Origin: G963668345 sp965206025
GTDB lineage: Bacteria; Acidobacteriota; Terriglobia; Bryobacterales; UBA6623
Assembly: GCA_965206025.1 (NCBI GenBank)
Contig: CBDBIU010000005.1
Coordinates: forward strand, 2,108,001 to 2,172,000
DNA length: 64,000 nucleotides
Reading direction: 5' to 3'
This document shows positions 53,399-62,121 of this stretch, piece by piece. The notes under the pieces were generated by a model. It was given only the letters and a program-made list of their open reading frames with translations, ran no database searches and was not told the DNA's origin. Positions within the stretch are counted from its first letter, which is position 1, and every line of letters starts with the position of its first letter. A program made the position numbers and the translations under genes.

Positions 53399-54454
53399 AT
53401 GAAATCCCCAGACACCTCCGCGGACGCTCCCGTACTCCATATCCCCGTGCCTCGGGGGCCGATCCCGGTGATTCCCGCCAAGGAACCGAAGCCGGATGTC
53501 GAAGTCACGATTGACGGGCAAAAGGTCACCGTGCCCCAAGGCTCAACTCTGCTCGATGCCGGCCGGAAAATCAGCATCGACACGCCGACGCTCTGTTATC
53601 TCGAAAACCTCACTCCGGTGAACGTGTGCCGCGTTTGTGTCGTGGAACTGGAAGGCTCGCGGGCCCTCGTGCCGGCCTGCTCGCGAAAGGCGGAACCGGG
53701 AATGGTCGTGCACACCGACTCCGAACGAGTTCGGCTGAGCCGCCGTATGGTATTGGAATTTCTCGCCTCGTCAGTGGACATCTCGACCGCCCCGGAGTTG
53801 CAAGCGTATATGGAGCAGTACGACGCCGACCCGCAACGCTATGGACCTTCCGCCCCGGCTGCCAAGGAGGGAGAACGAGACGCTGCCCGGCCCGGCGACC
53901 ACGCTGCTCCCAACGGCTCCACCGCAGCCACCGTCCATCAACCCACTAAGGTCGACAACGAACTCTACATCCGTGACTATTCGAAATGCATCCTCTGTTA
54001 CAAATGCGTGGAAGCCTGCGGGGTCGATGCGCAGAACACATTCGCCATCGCCGTCGCCGGACGCGGCTTCGACGCTCGCATTTCGACCGAGTACACGGCG
54101 TCCCTGCCCGAGTCGGCGTGTGTGTATTGCGGCAACTGCATTGGGGTGTGTCCCACCGGCGCACTGATGTTCAAAAGCGAGCATGAGATGCGCGAGACGG
54201 GCACATGGGACGAATCTCAGCAAACCACGACGGACACGATCTGTCCTTACTGCGGCGTCGGCTGCACGCTCAGCCTGACCACGCAAGATAATAAGATCGT
54301 GAAGGCCGCCTCGCCCTTCGACCAAGAAGTCACCCACGGCCACCTCTGCATCAAGGGCCGTTTCGGGTGGCAGTTCGTGCAGATTCAGAGCGCCCCGCGG
54401 AGCCGCCCGAATCCGGCAGTTCGTAGTCGCGCCACTCCTGCCGGCCTTCCCTAG
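53399..54454 (+). CDS. N-terminal Fe-S part of formate dehydrogenase (NuoG/FdhA-type), truncated
   Basis: The 351-residue protein holds the domains that normally precede the catalytic part of a NAD-linked FdhA. They are a [2Fe-2S] ferredoxin domain (TPTLCYLENLTPVNVCRVCV, ACSRKAE), a linker, two [4Fe-4S] clusters (SKCILCYKCVEAC, CVYCGNCIGVCPTG), and the start of the molybdoenzyme domain with its own [4Fe-4S] site (ICPYCGVGCTLSL, HGHLCIKGRFGWQF). After GRFGWQFVQ the similarity stops and 23 unrelated residues follow. The TAG stop is inside the CTAG tip of a family 1 element. The missing continuation, NRKGRLTEPLV, is at 49370. Confidence 0.9.
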   Translation: MKSPDTSADAPVLHIPVPRGPIPVIPAKEPKPDVEVTIDGQKVTVPQGSTLLDAGRKISIDTPTLCYLENLTPVNVCRVCVVELEGSRALVPACSRKAEPGMVVHTDSERVRLSRRMVLEFLASSVDISTAPELQAYMEQYDADPQRYGPSAPAAKEGERDAARPGDHAAPNGSTAATVHQPTKVDNELYIRDYSKCILCYKCVEACGVDAQNTFAIAVAGRGFDARISTEYTASLPESACVYCGNCIGVCPTGALMFKSEHEMRETGTWDESQQTTTDTICPYCGVGCTLSLTTQDNKIVKAASPFDQEVTHGHLCIKGRFGWQFVQIQSAPRSRPNPAVRSRATPAGLP

Positions 54455-54480
54455 CCCGCTTTTCTCGCCACCTGACGGCC
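54452..54480. repeat. Family 1a tip at the right border of the FDH locus
   Basis: TAGCCCGCTTTTCTCGCC continues as ACCTGACGGCCGAAG, matching the left end of the 43357 element. The body is lost after about 40 bp. The following 260 bp to the mazF stop contain no gene or repeat that I can identify. Confidence 0.7.
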
Positions 54481-54747
54481 GAAGTTCGGTAGTGATCCGT
54501 CGTCCTGCCGATCCAGGCCGCGTCTTCGGCCCAGACCGCTATCGAAGACGAGCTGTCCGCGGCGGTTCCATGAGTAAGCTCGTCATCCGGAGGTTTGTCA
54601 ACGCGATTCGGCGCCAAGCTGCGTTTGCCGGACGCGCATCAGTCCGCACTCCACGGAGATCCTGTCCGTGCGACTAGGATTTCACTCTGTAGATACTAAG
54701 CGCCAAAAACCGGTTCTCAAAAGTCAACCTGTGGGCCCTCTCTTTAG

Positions 54748-55086
54748 CTAAGGCTCCAACAGAACCTCTAGCTTGGCCAGGACCTCCCTGACAAGTGGCT
54801 CCGGCAATTGGGCAAGCAGCTTTGCGCGCCGCGCCCTCCAATCAAGACTCTTCACCTGGTCGGCGAGGATAACACCCTCGACCGGAAAGCCATCGGGGAT
54901 CCTAACCTCGAAAGGATAGCCTTTCACTTGGCTCGTGATAGGGCAGAAAATGGCGAGTCCGGTCTTGGCGTTGTAGGCCTTCGGTGAAAGAACCAGTGCC
55001 GGACGCTGCCCCCTCTGCTCGTGCCCGGAGTGTGGACTTAGTTCAATCCAGACGACGTCAGCGCGGTCAGGCCGGTAGACTCTCAC
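54748..55086 (-). CDS. mazF: MazF-family endoribonuclease toxin
   Basis: The 112-residue protein follows the MazF/PemK pattern: RADVVWIELSPHSGHEQRGQRPALVLSP at the N-terminus, GLAIFCPITSQVKGYPFEV in the core and GVILADQVKSLDWRAR near the end. MazF cleaves single-stranded mRNA at short motifs and halts translation. The GTG start overlaps the antitoxin stop by four bases (GTGA), the usual coupling in this operon. The protein is full length with no damage. Confidence 0.93.
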   Translation of the reverse strand: MRVYRPDRADVVWIELSPHSGHEQRGQRPALVLSPKAYNAKTGLAIFCPITSQVKGYPFEVRIPDGFPVEGVILADQVKSLDWRARRAKLLAQLPEPLVREVLAKLEVLLEP

Positions 55087-55325
55087 AGCAGCTCAAGGCC
55101 GACTGCTTCGCCGGTATCGATTTCGCCGTGACGGTTCTCGTCGGTAATAGCAGCGAGCAGCTTTTTTAGTGAGTACACCGGCCCCTCGACGGGCGTGATT
55201 ACGACGCTTCCCTTGGCCAGGCGCAACTCGACCGCGGAGCCAGTGCCGATGTTCGCGTCCTTGGCGATTGGTTTGGGAATTCGGATCGCCAGACTGTTTC
55301 CCCACTTCTGCACTCGGCCCCGCAT
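55083..55325 (-). CDS. mazE: MazE-family antitoxin
   Basis: The 80-residue protein has the AbrB/MazE swapped-hairpin DNA-binding domain (RVQKWGNSLAIRIPKPIA, GSAVELRLAKGSVVITPV) followed by an acidic tail (DENRHGEIDTGEAVGLELL) that should bind and neutralise MazF. It also represses its own promoter; a matching inverted repeat lies just upstream. Confidence 0.93.
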   Translation of the reverse strand: MRGRVQKWGNSLAIRIPKPIAKDANIGTGSAVELRLAKGSVVITPVEGPVYSLKKLLAAITDENRHGEIDTGEAVGLELL

Positions 55326-55337
55326 CGACTATCTTCC

Positions 55338-55378
55338 GTATCTACAATGAAGATACTACATCGGTCGCCATTCGTCAA
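55338..55378 (-). promoter_or_regulatory. mazEF promoter and operator
   Basis: On the minus strand TTGACG (55373-55378) and TATCTT (55350-55355) are separated by 17 bp. A perfect inverted repeat GTATCT-N7-AGATAC (55338-55356) covers the -10 region, a likely MazE/MazEF binding site. The ATG of mazE is 12 bp from the repeat. The rest of the 349-bp divergent gap to actA shows no other signal. Confidence 0.65.
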
Positions 55379-55674
55379 TCACTTTGTGGGCCGCGCACGG
55401 TTTCTACGACCCAGGCGGTCTCCTATGGCAAATCCGGACTAGTGAATCTCCGTAACGACCATGGCGCCATGGATATTCGCTTGCGTTCGCGGCTCCGATT
55501 CGCTCGCCCCAGCACTCCATGCCTGCAAGAAGAGCCTATCTTGCACCGTGCGCAACAACCTACCTAAACCCTCGCCCTACGCCGTTCTCAGCCCGCCGGC
55601 TAAGACTTTCCGAAAATCCGGCCGATGATTTTTGCGGGCCGTGGTGTGACCGCAGGCGAGAACAAAGACCCGCG

Positions 55675-56325
55675 ATGGGCCAAATATTTCACCCCAGCAC
55701 GAATACGATCTCCAAAGTCAGCATCTTCGGGTCCGTCTTCTTAGCCGGGGGGCTGCTGTGGGGCGTGGTGAACGTGAATCGGTCGGACTACCTGACCCAG
55801 GTGGCCGTACCGCGGAAGCAGCCGGTCCCCTTCAGCCATAAGCACCACGTCAGCGGCATCGGACTCGACTGCCGTCACTGCCATACGTCGGTCGAGGAGA
55901 GCGCCTTCGCCGGTTTGCCGGCTACGAAGACCTGTATGACCTGCCACTCGCAGGTCTGGTCGGACAGCCCCATGCTGGAACCCGTGCGGGCAAGCTTCCG
56001 GAACGATCAGCCGCTCGAGTGGACCCGGGTTCACGATCTTCCCGACTTCGTCTACTTTAACCACAGCATCCACGTGAAAAAGGGCGTCGGGTGCGTGAGC
56101 TGCCACGGCCAAGTCGACCAGATGCCCTTGGTGTGGAAGCGGCAGACGCTTCAGATGGAGTGGTGCCTCGACTGCCATCGCCATCCCGAGGAGCACCTGC
56201 GTCCGCCCGAGCAGGTCTTTAGCATGACCTGGCAGCCGCAAGAAGACCAGCACGCCCTGGGGGCGGCGTTGGTCCGCGAAAACAAGGTTCGAAACCCGAC
56301 GAGCTGCTCCGACTGTCACCGATAA
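55675..56325 (+). CDS. actA: ACIII subunit ActA, pentahaem cytochrome c
   Basis: The 216-residue protein has one N-terminal membrane segment (SIFGSVFLAGGLLWGVVNV) and exactly five CxxCH haem sites (CRHCH, CMTCH, CVSCH, CLDCH, CSDCH). It also has paired FSHKHH and FNHSIH histidines for bis-His ligation, all typical of ActA. In alternative complex III it takes part in electron transfer from quinol to cytochrome c. I chose the ATG at 55675 (MGQIFHPSTNTISKVS) over the longer frame because it directly precedes the membrane segment. Its TAA shares its last A with the ATG of actB. Confidence 0.93.
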   Translation: MGQIFHPSTNTISKVSIFGSVFLAGGLLWGVVNVNRSDYLTQVAVPRKQPVPFSHKHHVSGIGLDCRHCHTSVEESAFAGLPATKTCMTCHSQVWSDSPMLEPVRASFRNDQPLEWTRVHDLPDFVYFNHSIHVKKGVGCVSCHGQVDQMPLVWKRQTLQMEWCLDCHRHPEEHLRPPEQVFSMTWQPQEDQHALGAALVRENKVRNPTSCSDCHR

Positions 56326-59300
56326 TGCGCAAGGACGGAGTGGGCGGAAAAGATTGGGCCGAACTGCGCGCCCGTTTGGAATCGGCTCGCGGACCCCGTT
56401 ACTGGCGCAGCCTGGAAGAGGTCGCCGAGACCGACGCATTCCAAAAATTACTCGAGGACGAGTTCCCCTCCCAGACCTCGGAATGGAACGACCCTCCTCG
56501 GCCGACGCCGCTTCTTGAAGCTGATGGGGGCCTCGCTGGCCCTGGCCGGGGTCAGCTCCTGCACGCGCCAGCCCGCGGAAACAATCGTCCCTTTCGCCCG
56601 CACGGTCGAGGCGACAGTACCAGGCCGGCCACTTTATTTCGCCACTGCCGCTTCGTTGGGCGGCTTCGCCACCGGAGTGCTCGTCGAAAGCCACATGGGG
56701 CGTCCCACGAAGATCGAGGGCAATCCGCGCCACCCGGACAGCTTGGGAGCGAGCGACGCCATCACGCAGGCGTCGATCCTGGGCCTCTACGATCCCGACC
56801 GTTCCCAGGTCACGACGCGGGCGGGGCAAATCAGCAGCTGGCTGTCTTTCGTGGCTGCCCTCAGGCGCGAGATCGAAGGGCAGCGGCTTTCCGGGGGAGC
56901 CGGGCTGAGGATTCTCACCGAGACGGTAACCTCGCCGACCTTCGCCGGCCAGCTCAACGGCTTGCTTGAGGATTTCCCCGCGGCTCGTTGGCATCAATAC
57001 GAGCCCGCCGCCCGCGACAGCGCTTTCGAAGGCTCGCAACTGGCCTTCGGAGAAGCGGTCAACACGGTTTACCACTTCGACCGCGCCGCAGTCGTTGTCT
57101 CGCTCGACGGCGACTTCTTGGGACAAGGGCCCGCGAAGCTTCGCTACACGCGCGACTTCACCGAAAAGCGCGCGTCCGGAGCGGCGGGCGAGGCCATGAA
57201 CCGGCTCTACGTGGCCGAGGGCGCCCCCTCGATCACCGGGGCCATGGCGGACCATCGGCTGCGCCTTAAGGCCGGAGAAGTCGAGGACTTCGCGCGTTCG
57301 CTGGCCGGGGCGCTGGGAGTAGCCGGGCGAAAGCCGGAACACGAAGCCTCCCACTGGGGATCGTGGATCGCCCCTCTTGTCCGCGACCTCCAGAACCATC
57401 GCGGCGCGGCGATCATCTACCCCGGAGACGAGCAGCCGCCGATCGTTCACGCCCTGGCTCAGACGATGAATCGGGCGCTGGGCGCCGAGGGGCGCACCAT
57501 AACCTGGACCGAAGCAGTCGAGGCGCGTCCCGAGAACCAGTTCGAGTCGCTTGCCGAGCTAGCACGCGAGATGGAGGCGGGCCAAGTTGAAGTGCTGCTC
57601 ATTCTCGGCGGCAACCCGGTTTTCAACGCGCCGGCGGAGCTCGGCTTCGCCGAGCAGCTCGACAAGGTAGGGTTCCGCGCTCACTTGAGCCTCTACGAAG
57701 ACGAAACCTCCGAGCTTTGTCACTGGCACGTTCCCCAAGCGCACTACTTGGAAGCGTGGAGCGACGCGCGCGCCTACGACGGCACGGCGACCATTGTCCA
57801 ACCGCTGATTGCGCCGCTCTACGGTGGAAGGACAGCGCACGAATTACTGGCCGCAACCGCCGGCGCGGCGGAGCGCTCCGCTCACTCCTTGGTGCGAGAG
57901 TTTTGGCGAAGCAAAGCGCCCGCTGAGGATTTCGATCTGTTTTGGAAAACGGCTCTCCACGAAGGAGTGGTCAAGGGAACCAGCTCCGCCGCCAAATCGC
58001 CAACGCTGAGGGAAGGGTTGGATGCGCAACGCGGGCGGGCGGCAACTTCAAAGTTGTCCACCCTGGCCCAACCGGCGGGTCGCAGGCTGGAAGTGGTTTT
58101 CCGTCCCGACGCAAGTGTTTGGGACGGCCGGTTCGCCAACAACGGCTGGCTTCAGGAGACGCCGAACCCGATCACCAAGCTCACCTGGGACAACCCGGCT
58201 CTCATCAGCCCGGCAACGGCCGAACGTCTCGGGCTGGCCAATGAAGACGTCGTCGAGATGACGCTCGACGGCAGGAAACTCGAAGCCCCCGTCTGGGTCA
58301 CCCCCGGACATGCCGACGACTCGCTCACCCTGCATCTGGGCTACGGCCGAACCCGCGGCGGGCGAGTGGCGGAAGGAGCCGGATTCAACGCCTACGCGAT
58401 TCGAACCTCCAGCGGGCGTTGGTCGGCCCGGGGTCTCGAGGTCCGCAAGACCGGCAAGCGATACCGACTGGCCTGCACCCAAGATCATCACTCGATGGAG
58501 GGACGGCACCTGGTTCGCGCCGGCACGCTGGCCGAGTTCCAGCAAGATCCCCATTTCGCGCAAAAGCTCGACCACGGCGGCGGACACGAGCTGTCGCTCT
58601 ACCCGGGCCATGAGTACGAAGGCTACGCCTGGGGCATGTCCATCGACCTCAACCGCTGCATCGGTTGTAACGCCTGCATGGTCGCCTGCCAGGCGGAAAA
58701 CAACGTCCCCGTCGTTGGGAAGCAGGAAGTCATTCGCGGCCGCGAAATGCACTGGATTCGAGTCGATCGCTACTGGGAGGGGTCGCTCACGATCCGAAAA
58801 CCTACTACGAACCGATCGCCTGCATGCACTGCGAGAGCGCGCCTTGCGAGGTGGTCTGCCCCGTCGGGGCGACGGTGCACAGCGCCGAAGGCCTCAACGA
58901 CATGGTCTACAATCGCTGCATCGGGACCAGGTATTGTTCGAACAATTGCCCCTACAAAGTCCGCCGCTTTAACTTCCTGCACTACTCCGACTACGAAACG
59001 CCCAGTCTTAAACTGCTGCGCAACCCCGACGTCACCGTTCGCTCGCGGGGCGTGATGGAAAAGTGCACCTATTGCGTCCAGCGCATCAACGTAGCGCGCA
59101 TCGAAGCTGAAAAGGAAGGCCGCAAGATCCACGACGGCGAGGTAACGACCGCCTGCCAGTCGGCGTGCCCGGCGCAGGCTATCGTCTTCGGCGATATCAA
59201 TGACCGGAGCAGCCGGGTCGCGAAGTCTAAAGCCGACCCTCGCCACTACGGCCTGCTCACCGAGTTGAACACCCAGCCGAGAACCAGCTACCTCGCCCGG

Positions 59301-59420
59301 CTCACGAACCCCAACCCGGAGCTGGAGCCCGCCGCTGTCGAGCACCTCGAACACGCGCAGCAGGGTCATCGCGGGTCTGCTTCCGGCTTCGACCCTCAAC
59401 CGAAGAAGAGGGCGGGCTAG
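56325..59420 (+). CDS. actB: ACIII subunit ActB, molybdopterin-like/Fe-S protein, with two apparent frameshifts
   Basis: Read with two corrections, this is one ActB of about 1030 residues. The N-terminal piece (DWAELRARLESARGPRYWRS) leads to a Tat-like RRRFLKLMGASLALAG and a molybdoenzyme-like domain that in ActB binds no Mo. The C-terminal Fe-S domain has CIGCNACMVACQ, CMHCESAPCEVVCPVGA, CIGTRYCSNNCPY and CTYCVQR...CQSACPAQAI, for three [4Fe-4S] and one [3Fe-4S] cluster. The frame changes at about 56490-56500 and at the G-run 58779-58782, where one extra G would restore EGVAHDPKTYYEP. Both are single-base changes in or near simple runs, so sequencing error is likely. Confidence 0.9.
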
Positions 59421-59422
59421 GG

Positions 59423-60814
59423 ATGGTTGAAGAGAAAACCGGCACGCCCGCCCTAGACGCGCCCGGTCCGGTCCTCGAGCCGGGCCACACCTACGGCAGC
59501 GTTACCGACAAGATCAGCTCGATCGTTCTAACGCAGCCGACATCTCGAACCTGGTTCATCGGCTTCGGCATAGCTTTCTCGTTGATGCTGCTGCTGTTTT
59601 ACTCGATCGGCTACCTGCTGCTGAAGGGCGTAGGCATCTGGGGCCTCAACATCCCCGTCGGCTGGGGCTTCGCGATCATCAACTTCGTCTGGTGGGTGGG
59701 TATCGGTCACGCGGGCACGCTGATCTCGGCCATTTTGCTGCTTCTGCGCCAGGACTGGCGGACCTCGATCAACCGCTTCGCCGAAGCGATGACGCTGTTT
59801 GCCGTGGCTTGCGCGGGCTTGTACCCGCTGCTGCACCTGGGGCGGCCGTGGCTGGCCTATTGGATCCTGCCCTACCCGAACACGATGGGCGTCTGGCCGC
59901 AGTTTCGCAGCCCGCTGCTCTGGGATGTGTTCGCCATTTCGACCTACGCCACGGTGTCGCTGTTGTTTTGGTTCATCGGACTGATCCCCGATCTGGCGAC
60001 GCTGCGCGACCGCGCCCACAGCCGTACGGCGCGGATCATCTACGGCATCTTGGCCATGGGCTGGCGCGGATCGGCCATTCACTGGTACCGCTACGAAACC
60101 GCCTATCTGTTGCTGGCCGGGCTGGCGACCCCGCTGGTGATCTCGGTCCACACGGTAGTGAGCTTCGATTTCGCCGTCAGCATAACTCCCGGCTGGCACA
60201 CCACCGTGTTTCCGCCCTATTTCGTTGCCGGAGCGATCTACTCCGGTTTCGCCATGGTGATGACGCTGGCGATTCCCATCCGCAAGTTCTATGGCCTGGA
60301 AGGCTTCATCACCATGCGCCATCTCAACAATATGGCCAAGGTCCTTCTGGCGACGGGCATGATCGTCGGATACGGCTACATGATGGAGACCTTCATCGCC
60401 TGGTACAGCGGCAGCGCCTACGAGCAATTCATGGTCCTAAACCGCATGAAGGGGCCCTACGCGCCCTACTACTGGGCGCTGATTGTCTGTAACGTCGTCA
60501 CGCCGCAAGTGCTGTGGTCCGGACGGGTGCGCCGCAGCGTCCCGACGCTGTTCGTGATTTCACTCGTCGTCAACGTCGGCATGTGGCTCGAGCGCTACAT
60601 CATCGTCGTCACCAGCCTGCACCGGGACTTTCTACCCTCCTCCTGGGGCATGTATTCGGGGACGTTTTGGGATTGGTCGACTTACATCGGCACGATCGGG
60701 CTGTTCCTCACCCTGCTGTTCCTGTTTCTGCGGTTTCTGCCGATGATTTCCATCTTTGAGATGCGCACGCTGGTCGAGCGGCCCGAAGCGGCCCGCGAAC
60801 CCCAAGAGACATGA
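59423..60814 (+). CDS. actC: ACIII subunit ActC, NrfD-like quinol-binding membrane protein
   Basis: The 463-residue protein has about ten membrane segments (ATSRTWFIGFGIAFSLMLL-like first helix, GWGFAIINFVWWVGIGHAG, TLISAILLLLRQDWRTSINR) and the NrfD/PsrC family motifs HLGRPWLAYWILPYPN and MRHLNNMAKVLLATGMIVGY. ActC is thought to hold the quinol site and to take part in charge movement. The gene starts two bases after actB ends; its stop lies just before the ATG of actD. Confidence 0.95.
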   Translation: MVEEKTGTPALDAPGPVLEPGHTYGSVTDKISSIVLTQPTSRTWFIGFGIAFSLMLLLFYSIGYLLLKGVGIWGLNIPVGWGFAIINFVWWVGIGHAGTLISAILLLLRQDWRTSINRFAEAMTLFAVACAGLYPLLHLGRPWLAYWILPYPNTMGVWPQFRSPLLWDVFAISTYATVSLLFWFIGLIPDLATLRDRAHSRTARIIYGILAMGWRGSAIHWYRYETAYLLLAGLATPLVISVHTVVSFDFAVSITPGWHTTVFPPYFVAGAIYSGFAMVMTLAIPIRKFYGLEGFITMRHLNNMAKVLLATGMIVGYGYMMETFIAWYSGSAYEQFMVLNRMKGPYAPYYWALIVCNVVTPQVLWSGRVRRSVPTLFVISLVVNVGMWLERYIIVVTSLHRDFLPSSWGMYSGTFWDWSTYIGTIGLFLTLLFLFLRFLPMISIFEMRTLVERPEAAREPQET

Positions 60815-60815
60815 G

Positions 60816-61385
60816 ATGCCAGAGAGCCTAGCCACGCCGGCCGATGGGAGGGAGCCTCCGATCTGGGGGCTGATGGCGGAGTTCCATTCGCCCGACGAGC
60901 TGCTCAAAGCCGCCGAGCACAGCTACGAAGAAGGTTACCGGCGCATGGACGCCTACTCGCCGTTCCCCATCGAGGAGCTGGCCGAAGCCGTCGGCTACCG
61001 GCGGCGCATTCTGCCCTGGATCGTGTTGGCCGGCGGCGGCGTCGTGGGTTGTTTGGCCGGATTCTCGTTCCAGTATTGGGTCTCGGTCATTGAACTGCCG
61101 ATGAACGTCGGCGGGCGTCCGCTCAACAGTTGGCCGTCGTTCATTCCGGTCACCTTTGAATGCACGATCCTGGGCGCCGCGCTGTCGGCGGTCTTCGGCA
61201 TGCTGGCCCTCAATGGCCTGCCGAAACCCTATCACCCGGTGTTTAACGTCGAGCGCTTTGCGCTGGCCAGCCGCGACCGCTTTTTCCTCTCCATCGAAGC
61301 CGGAGATCGAAAGTTCGACCGCGAAGCCACGAAGCAGTTTTTACAGAGTCTCGATCCTCATGAGGTGGCCGAAGTTGCCGGCTGA
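60816..61385 (+). CDS. actD: ACIII subunit ActD (DUF3341)
   Basis: The 189-residue protein starts at the ATG at 60816. After WGLMAEFHSPDELLKAAEHS it shows DAYSPFPIEELAEAVGYRR and two membrane segments (ILPWIVLAGGGVVGCLAGFS, FIPVTFECTILGAALSAVFG), the exact layout of ActD/DUF3341 proteins. It is a membrane scaffold subunit without cofactors. It begins one base after the stop of actC. Confidence 0.93.
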   Translation: MPESLATPADGREPPIWGLMAEFHSPDELLKAAEHSYEEGYRRMDAYSPFPIEELAEAVGYRRRILPWIVLAGGGVVGCLAGFSFQYWVSVIELPMNVGGRPLNSWPSFIPVTFECTILGAALSAVFGMLALNGLPKPYHPVFNVERFALASRDRFFLSIEAGDRKFDREATKQFLQSLDPHEVAEVAG

Positions 61386-61512
61386 GAGGGGACGAGCAGG
61401 GCCCGCGGGTGTGACGAAATCGACGCGGAGAACCGAATCGCGTGGGACGGGCGTCCTTGCCCGCGGACGAGCAGGAACGCTCCTCCGACGAGCGCGCTTG
61501 CATCGTCCAGAG

Positions 61513-62121
61513 TTGGCGAGAAAAGCGGACCATACCCGTGCGCGAGCCTGGAGCAAGGCCATCTGCTGCGCCGCGGCGCTCGTCGCGTTGCTCGGGTGCC
61601 GGCAAGACATGCACGACCAGCCTCGCTACGAACCTCTCGAGAAGAGCGCTTTCTTTGCCGACGGCCGATCGTCGCGCCTGCAAGTGCCGGGGACCGTCGC
61701 CCGAGGGCAGCTTCAGACCGACGACCACTTCTACCGCGGCCTCCAAGGCGAGCAGCCGGCGGCTGAGTTTCCCTTTCCTCTGACCCGCGCCGTCGTTGAC
61801 TGCGGCCACGAGCGATTCGTCATTTTTTGCTCCCCTTGCCACGGACGCCTCGGGGACGGCGAGGGCATGGTGGCGCAGCGCGGCTTCCGCCGGCCGCCCT
61901 CGTATCACAGCGAGCGCCTTCGCGCGGAGCCGGTGGGGCATTTCTTCGACGTCGTCACGAACGGTCTCGGCGCCATGAGTGATTTCTCCGACCGCATCCC
62001 GCCCCGCGACCGCTGGGCCATCGTCGCCTACATCCGCGCGCTGCAGCTCAGCCGGTACGCCGCGCTGGGGAAGCTGCCTCTCGGCGTGCGCCGGGAGTTC
62101 GAACGATCCGAACAGCCATGA
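61513..62121 (+). CDS. actE: ACIII subunit ActE, monohaem cytochrome c lipoprotein
   Basis: The protein has a lipoprotein leader (AICCAAALVALLGC) and one haem site CSPCHG in RFVIFCSPCHGRLGDGEGMV, with the distal methionine probably in GLGAMSDFSDRIPP. Start choice is uncertain: no ATG or GTG lies in frame near the leader, and the TTG at 61513 gives a suitable basic N-region (MARKADHTRARAW). That TTG lies inside TTGGCGAGAAAAGCGGAC, a decayed family 1 tip, so the original start may have been replaced by element sequence. The 127-bp gap after actD, long for this operon, agrees with an insertion. The end overlaps actF by four bases. Confidence 0.88.
   Translation: MARKADHTRARAWSKAICCAAALVALLGCRQDMHDQPRYEPLEKSAFFADGRSSRLQVPGTVARGQLQTDDHFYRGLQGEQPAAEFPFPLTRAVVDCGHERFVIFCSPCHGRLGDGEGMVAQRGFRRPPSYHSERLRAEPVGHFFDVVTNGLGAMSDFSDRIPPRDRWAIVAYIRALQLSRYAALGKLPLGVRREFERSEQP

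Noticed and set aside
55741..57450. 569-residue minus-strand frame
   Set aside because: Antisense shadow of actA and actB; the plus strand has haem sites and Fe-S motifs.
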